Shown in pieces: positions 6,938 to 15,454 of a stretch of 64,000 nt of DNA; the first letter of the stretch is position 1, and the number at the start of each line of letters is the position of its first letter. The stretch is from CAKSHC01 sp045595395. GTDB taxonomy: Bacteria; Bacillota; Clostridia; Oscillospirales; UMGS1783. Made by a program: the position numbers and the translations under genes. Below the pieces are notes generated by a model. That model had not been told where the DNA came from, did no database searches, and saw nothing but the letters and a program-made list of their open reading frames with translations. The DNA lies in NCBI GenBank assembly GCA_045595395.1, contig JAZOAH010000016.1, forward strand, positions 124,001 through 188,000. The letters are read 5' to 3'.

Positions 6938-8782
6938 TCACTGGATTTCGTTGCAGAGTTTTTCAAATTCCGCACCGTCGATCTTTTCCTTGTCAAGCAA
7001 GGTCTGGGAGACCTTGTCAAGCAGGGCACGGCGGCGGGTCAGGATCTCTTTGGCTCGCTCCATGCCCTTTTCGATAAAGGCCTTGACCTCTTCGTCGATC
7101 AAGGATGCGATCTGCTCGGAATAGTTGCGAGAGGTGGCAAAATCGCGACCCAGGAAGACCTCTTCATGCTCGCTGCCAAAGACGATGGGGCCGATCTTTT
7201 CGCTCATACCGTACTTAGTGACCATTTTGCGAGCAATCTCGGTGGCACGCTGGATATCGTTGGAGGCACCGGTCGAAACATCGTCCAGCGCAACCATTTC
7301 GGCCACACGGCCGCCCAGCAGCGATACGATCTCATCCTCCATATCGCCCTTAGACTGATAGAACTTATCATCCGAAGGCAGGTGCATGGTATAACCACCG
7401 GCCATGCCGCGGGGAATGATGGAGATCTCATGGACCTTATCATGATTGGGCAGTTCAGCCGCCACGATGGCGTGACCGGCTTCGTGAACGGCCGTCAACT
7501 TCTTTTCCTTATCGGTGATACGGCGATTCTTCTTCTCGACGCCCATCATGACCTTGACAATAGAATCCTGGATATCCTGCATGCTAATCTTCTTTTTATC
7601 TTGGCGGGCAGCAAGCAAGGCCGCTTCGTTCAAGATGTTTTCCAGATCGGCACCCGAGAAACCGGCGGTGGTACGGGCGATCACACCGAAATCGACATCC
7701 TGTTCAAAATGCTTATTGCGGCCATGGACCTTCAGAATACCCTCTCGACCTTGTACGTCGGGCAGGTTGATGACGATCTGACGGTCAAAACGACCGGGAC
7801 GCAGCAGGGCACGATCGAGAACGTCGGGACGGTTGGTGGCGGCAATGACGATAACACCCTCGTTCTTGGCAAAGCCGTCCATCTCGACCAGCAACTGGTT
7901 CAAGGTCTGTTCACGCTCATCGTGGCCGCCGCCGAGGCCTGCGCCACGCTGACGACCAACGGCATCGATCTCGTCAATAAAGACAATGCAGGGTGCAGCC
8001 TTTTTGGCCTGATCGAACAGGTCACGAACACGGGAGGCGCCGACACCGACATACAGTTCAACAAAGTCTGAGCCTGTAATGCTAAAGAACGGTACACCGG
8101 CTTCACCGGCAACGGCACGGGCAAAGAGGGTCTTACCGGTGCCCGGAGGGCCGACCAACATGACACCTTTGGGAATACGGGCACCCAACTCGATGAATTT
8201 CTGGGGATTTTTCAGGAATTCGACGATCTCAGCCAGTTCCTCTTTCTCTTCCTCGGCACCGGCCACATCACCAAATGTGATCTTATTTTTATCGTCAACA
8301 TGGACACGGGTCTTGGCCTTTGTAAAGCCGGAAGCCTTGCCGCCACCGCCCGAAAATTGGCTGTACATGAAGTACATCAGCACGCCCATCAGACCGAAGA
8401 CCAGGATATAAGGAATAATGGAGGCCCACCAAGGCGTACCGGCTTCACGAACAATGTTGTATTCCAGAGTGCCGTCTTGACGCTGGGCGGTGATAGTATC
8501 CCCCACATCCAGCATGAACAATTCGACACTGTACAGATTGAACGATTTTTCCAGATCGTTCTTATTCTTAGCCGGATCGGCAGGATCATCCTTTAGGGTG
8601 TAGGTCAGTTCCGTGCCGACCAACTCAAAGGCTTCAACCTTTCCCTGCTCAAAATCGCTGACCACCTGCGAATATTTGAGGGTATCCTCACCCAAATTCG
8701 CATCAATGATGTTGGTGGAAAGCAACAGCAGCAGCAAGATCACCGCAATGAAAATAATGTTTCCGAAATTTCTTTTTTTCAA
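6938..8782 (-). CDS. ftsH: ATP-dependent zinc metalloprotease FtsH
   Basis: 614 residues; membrane-bound AAA+ protease that degrades unassembled membrane proteins and some regulators. Two membrane segments (about 8-22 and 120-140) flank a small outer domain. Then come the AAA+ core with Walker A GPPGTGKT (about 211-218), Walker B CIVFIDEIDAVG, SRH NRPDVLDRALLRPGRFDR, and the zinc site HEAGH. The start is a TTG at 8782 with GGGGGT about 8 bases upstream; no ATG fits the conserved MKKRNFGNIIF start. It is the last gene of dnaB-tilS-hpt-ftsH, a common Firmicutes order. Confidence 0.97.
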   Translation of the reverse strand: MKKRNFGNIIFIAVILLLLLLSTNIIDANLGEDTLKYSQVVSDFEQGKVEAFELVGTELTYTLKDDPADPAKNKNDLEKSFNLYSVELFMLDVGDTITAQRQDGTLEYNIVREAGTPWWASIIPYILVFGLMGVLMYFMYSQFSGGGGKASGFTKAKTRVHVDDKNKITFGDVAGAEEEKEELAEIVEFLKNPQKFIELGARIPKGVMLVGPPGTGKTLFARAVAGEAGVPFFSITGSDFVELYVGVGASRVRDLFDQAKKAAPCIVFIDEIDAVGRQRGAGLGGGHDEREQTLNQLLVEMDGFAKNEGVIVIAATNRPDVLDRALLRPGRFDRQIVINLPDVQGREGILKVHGRNKHFEQDVDFGVIARTTAGFSGADLENILNEAALLAARQDKKKISMQDIQDSIVKVMMGVEKKNRRITDKEKKLTAVHEAGHAIVAAELPNHDKVHEISIIPRGMAGGYTMHLPSDDKFYQSKGDMEDEIVSLLGGRVAEMVALDDVSTGASNDIQRATEIARKMVTKYGMSEKIGPIVFGSEHEEVFLGRDFATSRNYSEQIASLIDEEVKAFIEKGMERAKEILTRRRALLDKVSQTLLDKEKIDGAEFEKLCNEIQ

Positions 8783-8797
8783 AGGATAATACCCCCG

Positions 8798-9337
8798 TTA
8801 TTTATTGTAAACCGATTCCTTAAGCACCCCGATATAGGGCAGGTTCCGGTAGGTCTCAGCATAATCCAGACCGTAGCCGACAACAAACTCGTCCGGCACA
8901 ACGTATCCTACATAATCCAAAGGCACCTCAACACGGTGACGCTCCGGTTTTTCCAGAAGCGAGCACAGACGCAGCGATGCCGGTTGGCGGCTGCGCAGGA
9001 TCTCCATGACATGGGACAGTGTCACGCCGCTGTCCAGAATATCCTCAACGATCAGCACATGCTTGCCGGCGATATCCACATCCAGATCCTTGAGGATCTT
9101 GGCACGGCCTTGGGTCGATGTTCCCTTCCCGTAGCTGGAAACGCACATAAAGTCGATCGAAACAGGCATGGCGATGGCTCGCATCAAATCGGAGAGAAAG
9201 ACGCAGGCGCCTTTGAGAATGCTGACCAATAACAGATCCTTTCCCGCATAATCACGTGTGATCTGCGCACCCAGCTCGGCGATCTTAGCCTTGAGTTGGG
9301 CTTCTGAGATCAATACATGATCGATATCTTTTTTCAT
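8798..9337 (-). CDS. hpt: Hypoxanthine phosphoribosyltransferase
   Basis: 179 residues, normal for the family. It salvages hypoxanthine (and guanine) with PRPP to IMP/GMP. The PRPP-binding signature HVLIVEDILDSGVTLSHV lies at about residues 93-110, the pyrophosphate loop SILKGACVF near 39-47, and DFMCVSSYGKGTSTQG forms the flexible loop. The ATG overlaps the tilS stop (ATGA), with GAGGAA upstream, so the two are translationally coupled. The tilS-hpt-ftsH order is conserved in Firmicutes. Confidence 0.96.
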   Translation of the reverse strand: MKKDIDHVLISEAQLKAKIAELGAQITRDYAGKDLLLVSILKGACVFLSDLMRAIAMPVSIDFMCVSSYGKGTSTQGRAKILKDLDVDIAGKHVLIVEDILDSGVTLSHVMEILRSRQPASLRLCSLLEKPERHRVEVPLDYVGYVVPDEFVVGYGLDYAETYRNLPYIGVLKESVYNK

Positions 9338-10644
9338 CCTTGTGTTTCCTCCACAATGAGATTGATAAAGGGCTCATTTTCGTTGGCCTGGAAGGGTGCG
9401 GCAACACCGACGCCATAGATCCAGACGACCTGACCGTCCTTGACCAGCATCGGCCAGGAGGGCCTGAGATCACGGGGGATCTTCTTTTCTATATACAGGC
9501 GGCGCACCGACTTGGTGCCGACACCGGGCAGAGCGTAACTATCACCCTCTTCGGCGGCACGCAGGACAGCACCGTCAAGCACGTCGGCCCGCATACTATA
9601 GCGGCGGGAATAATGTTCCTTTTCCATACCAATGCGGTATCGGCCAAAACTGACCGTTTTCCCGGTAAAGGGGATCGGATCGGGCGCCGGAGACGGCTCG
9701 ATCAAACGAAGAAAACCATAGGAGATCGAGAGGAAGTGAGCGGCATCAACCGGGATCTGCGATACCGATTTGCCGGCCTCGATCTCATCCTGCAGACGGG
9801 AGAGCAGATTACGGTCGGCCTCTAGCCGCTGATCCTCCAGGAAGGCTCGCAGGGTAGCAAAACGCTGAGATGAAGGATCTTTGGCCAGCGCCGCCACATC
9901 TAGACCCTGCGGTGTCAGCAGCTGATGATATCGCTCCTGGCCCGCCTTGGTTTGCTCGGCATCCAACGAGGCGGCCAGTTTAGCGAAACGATTGATATTA
10001 TCCAGCGCCGCATCGTTGATCATGCACAGCTCGGGCAGAACATGATGCCGAATACGATTGCGGGCATAGGTAACATCGGCATTGGTCGAGTCGTTGACAA
10101 ATTCCAAATGATTGGCATGGCAATATTCCTCAACCTGATCACGGTACTGGTGGATGAGCGGACGGATGACATCGGCCGTTTTGGGTGCGATGCCGGCCAT
10201 GCCTCGGATGCCTGTGCCGCGAATCAAATGGAAGAGAACCGTTTCGGCATTGTCATTGGCAGTATGTGCTGTGGCAATGACCGCATTCTTCTTCCCCTTG
10301 GCGATCTTACGCAAAAAATCATAGCGGGCCTGGCGGGCCGCCTCTTCAATGCCGACGCTCTGGTCTTTGGCCAAATGCATGACATCGGCACTGCCTTTAA
10401 CGAAGGCGATCTCCCATTTCTTGCACAGTTGCTCGACAAAGTCGGCATCGGCATCGCTTTCACGGCCACGCAGATTGTGGTTAAAATGAGCGCACACCAG
10501 TTCAAAACCCTGCTGCAGGGAGAGCAGTCGCAGCATATCGAGCATGCACACCGAATCGGCACCGCCCGAAACGGCAGCGATCACGGTATGTACGCCATCC
10601 AGCATTTTATATTGTTCAATGGTTTTTTTAATTTGACTGATCAT
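9334..10644 (-). CDS. tilS: tRNA(Ile)-lysidine synthetase
   Basis: 436 residues from the ATG at 10644, which lies inside the end of dnaB (17-base overlap). TilS converts C34 of tRNA-Ile(CAU) to lysidine so that it reads AUA. The PP-loop SGGADS is at residues 26-31, with CAHFNHNLRG and TAHTANDNAETVLFHLIRGTG further on, and the C-terminal TilS domain ends in RDLRPSWPMLVKDGQVVWIYGVGVA. The longer in-frame reading to 10737 has no ribosome site and is rejected. It is essential in most bacteria. The upstream site is weak (AAGAAG), fitting coupling to dnaB. Confidence 0.95.
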   Translation of the reverse strand: MISQIKKTIEQYKMLDGVHTVIAAVSGGADSVCMLDMLRLLSLQQGFELVCAHFNHNLRGRESDADADFVEQLCKKWEIAFVKGSADVMHLAKDQSVGIEEAARQARYDFLRKIAKGKKNAVIATAHTANDNAETVLFHLIRGTGIRGMAGIAPKTADVIRPLIHQYRDQVEEYCHANHLEFVNDSTNADVTYARNRIRHHVLPELCMINDAALDNINRFAKLAASLDAEQTKAGQERYHQLLTPQGLDVAALAKDPSSQRFATLRAFLEDQRLEADRNLLSRLQDEIEAGKSVSQIPVDAAHFLSISYGFLRLIEPSPAPDPIPFTGKTVSFGRYRIGMEKEHYSRRYSMRADVLDGAVLRAAEEGDSYALPGVGTKSVRRLYIEKKIPRDLRPSWPMLVKDGQVVWIYGVGVAAPFQANENEPFINLIVEETQG

Positions 10645-11971
10645 GATGCTTCTTATCCAAATTAAAGAATTTTGTATGTTTGCCGACCCACAACAGGTCT
10701 GCACTGCCACAGCGACCTCGACGGTTTTTACCGACAATGGCTTCGATCACGCATTTGTTTTCGGCATCGCCCGAAGTCTGATTCTCATTGTGCAGAAAGA
10801 TAACGATATCGGCATCCTGCTCGATCGAGCCCGATTCACGCAGGTCCGAGAGTTTGGGTTTTCGATCCGGCCCTTGGTCGGCCGCTTTACGGGACAGCTG
10901 TGACAAACAGATCACCGGCACGTCCAGTTCCTTGGCCATAAGTTTTAAGGCTCGGGTCATTTCACTGACGACCTGGACTCGGTTCTCGTTCTTGCTGCCG
11001 GAATTCATCAGCTGCAGATAGTCAATGACAACCAGGCCAAGATCTTTGACCCTGCGAAGTTTTGCTTTCATCTGAGAAACCGTGACATCACTGGCATCAT
11101 CAAAATACAACGGCGCAACGCTTAAAAACTTGCCGGCGTCGGCGATATCGGACCAATCCTTTTCATTTAATGCACCGGTCATGAGTTTACCGTTATCCAC
11201 CAATGCCTGGGAGGCAATGACACGGTCGACCAACTGCGCACTGGACATTTCCAGTGAGAAGAAGACGGTCTTGATCCCATGGCGCACAGCGGCATTTTCG
11301 CAGATATTCAGAGCAAAAGCCGATTTACCGACAGCCGGACGGGCAGCCAGGATGATCAACTCACTTTTGCGCATACCGCCGTTGAGCATACTGTCGATAT
11401 CGGCAAAGCCGGTGGGAACACCGAGCAACGCCGTATTGTCCTCTTCGGCCAGTTTCCCGTAGCGGTCGATCGCATCGATATAGCCTTCACTGATGGAGTA
11501 CAGACCGGTATTGACACGGCCGTTGGCGATATCATAGATGGTCTGTTCGGCATGCTCAAGGATCATGGACGATTCCTCGGCTGCCTCCTCGCTGCGAGTG
11601 CGGATGGTATCGGCCGCCGCAATGAGCTGACGCAGCACCGCCTTATCGGCCACGATCTTAGCGTAGTTGACGGCATTCTCGGTCGAGGGAACGACCTGTG
11701 TCAACTGCAGCAGATACTGCTTGCCCTCTTCCTCCGAGAAAACACCGGCCGCCTTGACCTCTTCCAGCAGCGTAACAAAGTCGATCGGCTTATTCGCCAC
11801 ATGCATAGCCAGCATGATATCGTAGATCCGCTTATGGCTTTGGGCGTAAAAATTATCTGAATTTTTGAGTATGGGGACGATCGAATCGAGTACAGTAGCA
11901 TCAATGATGATAGCCCCCAGTACCGACTGCTCTGCCTCAAAACTAAAAGGCAGCTTTTGTGCGATCTCCAT
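10628..11971 (-). CDS. dnaB: Replicative DNA helicase DnaB
   Basis: 447 residues. The N-terminal primase-interacting domain (about 1-150, EAEQSVLGAIIID) and RecA-like core (Walker A RPAVGKSA at about 211-218, VVIDYLQLM as Walker B, LSQLSRKA, DADIVIFLHN) are complete, with no intein. It forms the hexameric fork helicase. AGAGAGGAT lies about 5 bases before the ATG at 11971. It lies 15 bases after rplI and overlaps tilS; rplI-dnaB is a conserved pair. Confidence 0.98.
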   Translation of the reverse strand: MEIAQKLPFSFEAEQSVLGAIIIDATVLDSIVPILKNSDNFYAQSHKRIYDIMLAMHVANKPIDFVTLLEEVKAAGVFSEEEGKQYLLQLTQVVPSTENAVNYAKIVADKAVLRQLIAAADTIRTRSEEAAEESSMILEHAEQTIYDIANGRVNTGLYSISEGYIDAIDRYGKLAEEDNTALLGVPTGFADIDSMLNGGMRKSELIILAARPAVGKSAFALNICENAAVRHGIKTVFFSLEMSSAQLVDRVIASQALVDNGKLMTGALNEKDWSDIADAGKFLSVAPLYFDDASDVTVSQMKAKLRRVKDLGLVVIDYLQLMNSGSKNENRVQVVSEMTRALKLMAKELDVPVICLSQLSRKAADQGPDRKPKLSDLRESGSIEQDADIVIFLHNENQTSGDAENKCVIEAIVGKNRRGRCGSADLLWVGKHTKFFNLDKKHHDQSN

Positions 11972-11986
11972 ATTCTATCCTCTCTT

Positions 11987-12433
11987 TTATTGTTCTTTTA
12001 CCGATACATTGACCTTTGTCGAAACCGACGGATGCAATTTCACGGTAACCGAATATACACCGGCGCCCTTGATGGGACTTGCCAGGTCTACCTTCTTTTT
12101 ATCTACGGCAACACCGAGATCCTTTTCAATAGCTTCGGCGATCTCTTTTACCGTGATCGAGCCAAACAGTTTGCCGTTCTCCCCCATCTTAGCCGACAGC
12201 GTCACCGTTTTATCTTTGATCTTATCGGCCAGTTCCTGCGCCGCCTTAAGCGCCATTTCCTTATGGTGTTCCTTGGCTGCGTTCTGGGTGTTCATGGTGT
12301 TGACATTAGCATTATTCGCCTCAACGGCAAGACCGCGGGGTAATAGAAAATTGCGGGCATAGCCGTCAGACACATTGACCATCTGGCCCTTTTTGCCCTG
12401 TCCTTTTACATCCTGCTGAAGAATTACTTTCAT
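11987..12433 (-). CDS. rplI: 50S ribosomal protein L9
   Basis: 148 residues with the classic L9 start MKVILQQDVKGQGKKGQMV and NFLLPRGLA, a long central helix (about 40-75) and a C-terminal domain (GSITVKEIAEAI, HPSVS). L9 binds 23S rRNA at the base of the L1 stalk. The ATG overlaps the stop of the DUF2232 gene by 4 bases (ATGA). In related genomes gdpP commonly stands between these two genes; it is absent here. Confidence 0.98.
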   Translation of the reverse strand: MKVILQQDVKGQGKKGQMVNVSDGYARNFLLPRGLAVEANNANVNTMNTQNAAKEHHKEMALKAAQELADKIKDKTVTLSAKMGENGKLFGSITVKEIAEAIEKDLGVAVDKKKVDLASPIKGAGVYSVTVKLHPSVSTKVNVSVKEQ

Positions 12434-13554
12434 TGGTCTTCTCCTTCATCGTTATCATCCTCCTCCGGGATATCCAATTCCTCGGAGGCTTCGGCATCGT
12501 TACTCGGCTTCATTTCCTGGAAACTGTTCCACTGCTTAAGCCTCTCATTCTCCTGCTGCGACCCATCCTCGCCACGCAATCGGCGGCGCAGATCGGCAAT
12601 GCTGTCGATGGCACCGATAAAGACATAGACAACGGCAAGAGAGATCGGTATACCGATGGCTGTCAGTGTGACCAGCACAGCGGTAAGCACCTTGGCACCA
12701 CGGCTTGCGGCATTGCGGGTAAAGAGAGTATATATCGTGAAAGCACCGCACAGCAAAAGCGGGATCTCAAAAGCGGTGATCAGATTGTCCAACACGGCAG
12801 CCGGCGTACCGCCCACAAAGAAGGAAAGGATAAACGAGGCCAAGAAGACAACACCGATACCGGATGGCAGACTCAGTTTCCAAATCGGCTCGATGGCGAT
12901 ACGGTTGCCATATTTTTTGCCCAGCAAAACTTTGGACAACATCTGCGCAGCCCAAGTCAGCACAAACAGCACACTCATGACAAAGCCGGGCAGAACGGCA
13001 AATATCGCATCCAGATAGATATTTTTCGTGGTGAGGATCAAGGTAATATACTGATCGATCTCCTCGGGCGTCATTTGAGTTGTCTGCGCCGCCGTCAGCA
13101 ACGGATCGTAAAGGGCATCGTCAATCGCCGCTTTGATCTGAGTCAACGAAGGCATCAGCCCCGAGAAGTCAAGTGCGCCCCGCATGATATACAAATAGGC
13201 ACACAACACCGCAACGGCCGCCACGGCAGCAACTAACGCAGGCACGCCAACGGCAGCCGCCAGCGGTCGTTTGGCCCGTATACTGGCACGCATAACCAAA
13301 ACCACGCTCGCCAATGCAGCTGCCGCCACAAGGGTGTAAAGCAACGAACCGGTACGAAGATACAGAATCCCGATACCCAGCAACAGCGACAGATAAGTCG
13401 GTTTATCCCACAGGAGCGACCCGGCCAAGAGAAAGGCCGAGGAAAGAGCGCAGACCAACAGGATCGTGATCGGATCCTTGGCACACAAAAACAAGACGGC
13501 AAGACCGGCTACGGAATATAAAATTGACGGAAGGATGCACGGTTTTGTTTCCAT
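12430..13554 (-). CDS. DUF2232 (YybS-like) membrane protein
   Basis: 374 residues from an ATG at 13554 with AGGGAG 6 bases upstream. About 8 membrane segments occupy residues 10-325, and the C-terminus is an acidic, disordered tail (DIPEEDDNDEGEDQ). The YybS family is a membrane protein of unclear role, encoded next to gdpP-rplI-dnaB and annotated by some as an ECF-like S component. Its assignment here rests on the topology and the rplI-dnaB neighbourhood more than on a residue motif. First gene of the long housekeeping operon. Confidence 0.8.
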   Translation of the reverse strand: METKPCILPSILYSVAGLAVLFLCAKDPITILLVCALSSAFLLAGSLLWDKPTYLSLLLGIGILYLRTGSLLYTLVAAAALASVVLVMRASIRAKRPLAAAVGVPALVAAVAAVAVLCAYLYIMRGALDFSGLMPSLTQIKAAIDDALYDPLLTAAQTTQMTPEEIDQYITLILTTKNIYLDAIFAVLPGFVMSVLFVLTWAAQMLSKVLLGKKYGNRIAIEPIWKLSLPSGIGVVFLASFILSFFVGGTPAAVLDNLITAFEIPLLLCGAFTIYTLFTRNAASRGAKVLTAVLVTLTAIGIPISLAVVYVFIGAIDSIADLRRRLRGEDGSQQENERLKQWNSFQEMKPSNDAEASEELDIPEEDDNDEGEDQ

Positions 13555-13584
13555 AATTACTCCCTGAAAATTCAAGTTCATTAT

Positions 13585-13613
13585 ATTATAGCATTACAAG
13601 CACCAAGAAACAA
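13585..13613 (-). promoter_or_regulatory. Sigma-A promoter of the yybS-rplI-dnaB operon
   Basis: TTGTTT (13608-13613), 17-base spacer, TATAAT (13585-13590), about 30 bases before the first start codon. Confidence 0.8.
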
Positions 13614-13642
13614 GTCGTAAACGGTTGAATTTCTTGTGAAAA

Positions 13643-13678
13643 TAAAAAAAGTTGCCGATATCGAATGATACCGGCAAC
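13643..13678 (-). terminator. Intrinsic terminator of secG
   Basis: 12-bp stem (13651-13662 with 13667-13678) with one mismatch-free GC-rich base, followed on the minus strand by seven T at 13643-13650. Confidence 0.92.
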
Positions 13679-13692
13679 GGTTGACCGTCTTT

Positions 13693-13932
13693 TTACCGTG
13701 TCAAAACATTAAGGACAACAGTAAGGATAACGAGCAGAAGCGATACAACGATAGTGATCTTATTATAGATCGAATTCTTTGTATTACCCATGTGACCCTG
13801 AAATACGCTTTCACCGGACAGGGCGCCCAAGCCGGACTGCTTGCTCTGCTGGATCATGATCACAGCAAGCTCGACTACGACCAGAACGATATATACGATT
13901 CCCAAAATGTTTACCCAAATATTATCTGTCAT
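13693..13932 (-). CDS. secG: Preprotein translocase subunit SecG
   Basis: 79 residues with two membrane segments (about 7-26 and 55-76) joined by the typical loop QQSKQSGLGALSGESVFQG. SecG assists SecYE in protein export. GGAGG lies 9 bases before the ATG at 13932. It is a single gene with its own promoter and terminator. In many Firmicutes it precedes rnr and smpB; those genes are not adjacent here. Confidence 0.95.
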   Translation of the reverse strand: MTDNIWVNILGIVYIVLVVVELAVIMIQQSKQSGLGALSGESVFQGHMGNTKNSIYNKITIVVSLLLVILTVVLNVLTR

Positions 13933-13961
13933 TTCTTCATTCCTCCATTTGGCATAGAAGC

Positions 13962-13990
13962 ATCATATCATAAGACCTTTGAAAAAGCAA
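13962..13990 (-). promoter_or_regulatory. Sigma-A promoter of secG
   Basis: TTGCTT (13985-13990), 17-base spacer, TATGAT (13962-13967). Confidence 0.75.
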
Positions 13991-14017
13991 GGAAAACTTT
14001 CTTTTTCATTAAAAAAT

Positions 14018-14506
14018 TTATTTTTCATCCGGATCAATCACCCGTGTACCCGAAACAAGGTCATGCAACATCCGATCGCCTGTGATAAAAAACAAAATAC
14101 AACCCAGACCGACGATGCCGACCGACACCAGCAAAAACACCGCTCGCAGTATCGCCTTGGGATACCCCGGCGCCCGTCCGGTCTTGGTATCGACGACCCG
14201 AATCTTCATACACCGCTGCCCAAAGCTGGCGGAACGCACCCCGCCCACGGTTACCGTAAAATAGACCAAAAAGAGGATCGGCAACAGATAAAAGGAGATG
14301 CCGTACAAAAACTGAAACATGACAAACCATATGCCCAACAATACCAACATGTCTATGGCAAAGGACAGGGCACGGTCACGGAAGGAAACCTCCCGATGGG
14401 CGGGCGGCAACTCGCCGCCTTCCTGAGTTTGATGGATCGGTGCGCCGCAGACCGGGCAAACCGTATCCCGATCCGATACATCGGCACCGCACTTAAAGCA
14501 AAACAT
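14018..14506 (-). CDS. RDD family membrane protein with N-terminal zinc ribbon
   Basis: 162 residues from an ATG at 14506 with CGGAGG 7 bases upstream; the longer reading runs back through the promoter and is rejected. Residues 1-25 form a zinc ribbon (CFKCG ... CPVCG). The RDD domain follows (FRDRALSFAIDMLVLLG, then ASFGQRCMKIRVVDTKTGRAPGY), with about three membrane segments. RDD proteins are poorly characterised; some influence ion homeostasis. The ribbon-RDD combination is common in Clostridia. It is transcribed alone from a promoter back-to-back with that of the gene at 14625. Confidence 0.88.
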   Translation of the reverse strand: MFCFKCGADVSDRDTVCPVCGAPIHQTQEGGELPPAHREVSFRDRALSFAIDMLVLLGIWFVMFQFLYGISFYLLPILFLVYFTVTVGGVRSASFGQRCMKIRVVDTKTGRAPGYPKAILRAVFLLVSVGIVGLGCILFFITGDRMLHDLVSGTRVIDPDEK

Positions 14507-14534
14507 CAGCATACCTCCGAAAAAGTCTATCTCT

Positions 14535-14562
14535 ATTATATCACCTTTTTCCGTCTTGTAAA
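14535..14562 (-). promoter_or_regulatory. Sigma-A promoter of the RDD gene
   Basis: TTTACA (14557-14562), 16-base spacer, TATAAT (14535-14540), separated by 3 bases from the -35 box of the opposite promoter. Confidence 0.75.
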
Positions 14563-14565
14563 GCG

Positions 14566-14594
14566 TTGACAAGTGTCGGACAAATGAATAAAAT
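14566..14594 (+). promoter_or_regulatory. Sigma-A promoter of the gene at 14625
   Basis: TTGACA (14566-14571), 17-base spacer, TAAAAT (14589-14594). Confidence 0.8.
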
Positions 14595-14624
14595 AAGAAT
14601 GATAAGTGAGGTGAATGATCCGAC

Positions 14625-15425
14625 ATGGCAAAAACAATATCCTTTGGCCGTCGATTAAGACGAGCCCTGCTGATCACCCTGTTTGTGATTTTGGCCGGCT
14701 GCCTGGTCGGCGCTCTGTTCATTGCTGAGCCGTGGGCATCGGATCAAACGGAGCATACCATCGCCCCCAAAACGACCGACATGGGCCGCTTCGAACTGTC
14801 CCTGGGCGAAGAATATATTTTTGATATTAAGTTAGGGGCCAATGAGATCATTTCCTCGATCGACTCGGAGCAGCCCGCCGTCATTGAGCCGATCGGTTAC
14901 GGCATCCGAGCCAACGGCGCCCGAACCGAAGTCAAAGTCACCGTGACGACGCGAGAAGCCGTTTTATCGGGACAAAGCAATCGCATCGTCTTTTTCGGGC
15001 GTGACTATTCCGAGCCCTATTATCATTTGCGCCGTGCCCTTCGCTCCATGCTTGGCATCAAGAATACCTATACCCTGCCCAGTGAATTGCGGGTGCTCAA
15101 CATCTATGATTACCGATTCTTTGTGCCCGACTATCCCATCGAGGAGGCCGGCCAACTTAATATGGAGGTCGGCGGTTACACCGATATATCGCCCAAGGGC
15201 GTAGGCAGTAATATCTACACCCTCATCCAGATCAGCAACACCGACCTGCTTTCAGTCAAGCAACTGGTCACCGACAACGACTACCGCCTGTTCGCTGCCC
15301 AATCCGGAAAGACCGAGGTTATGGTCATGTACGGATTTTATATCAGCGCAACCGATCAAACCAGCAACAAACCCAATCAATTTGTGCCGATCAAAGCCTC
15401 CCTCTACACTGTCACCATTAAATAA
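14625..15425 (+). CDS. Membrane-anchored extracytoplasmic protein, unknown function
   Basis: 266 residues. A basic start (MAKTISFGRRLRRAL) and one membrane segment (about 15-35) are followed by an outer part of about 230 residues. The outer part is rich in beta-strand-like segments, with repeated modules reading like Ig/bacterial cell-surface domains (LSLGEEYIFDIKLGANEIISSID; ARTEVKVTVTT; SGKTEVMVMYGF). No enzymatic motif is recognised. An Ala-Gly-Cys occurs in the membrane segment (VILAGCLVG) and could be a lipobox, though the charged arm and position fit an ordinary anchor equally well. GAGGTGA lies about 10 bases upstream of the ATG. Confidence 0.7.
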   Translation: MAKTISFGRRLRRALLITLFVILAGCLVGALFIAEPWASDQTEHTIAPKTTDMGRFELSLGEEYIFDIKLGANEIISSIDSEQPAVIEPIGYGIRANGARTEVKVTVTTREAVLSGQSNRIVFFGRDYSEPYYHLRRALRSMLGIKNTYTLPSELRVLNIYDYRFFVPDYPIEEAGQLNMEVGGYTDISPKGVGSNIYTLIQISNTDLLSVKQLVTDNDYRLFAAQSGKTEVMVMYGFYISATDQTSNKPNQFVPIKASLYTVTIK

Positions 15426-15452
15426 AGAGTCTTCCTGCATGGAAGACTCTTT
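15424..15452. terminator. Bidirectional intrinsic terminator
   Basis: 12-bp perfect stem (15424-15435 with 15441-15452), 5-base loop, T-rich on both exit sides. It separates the plus gene ending at 15425 from gatD ending at 15455. Confidence 0.9.
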
Positions 15453-15454
15453 AT

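Noticed and set aside
6887..8071. 394-codon open frame antisense to ftsH
   Set aside because: Shadow frame; ftsH on the other strand is certain and the antisense protein has no family features.
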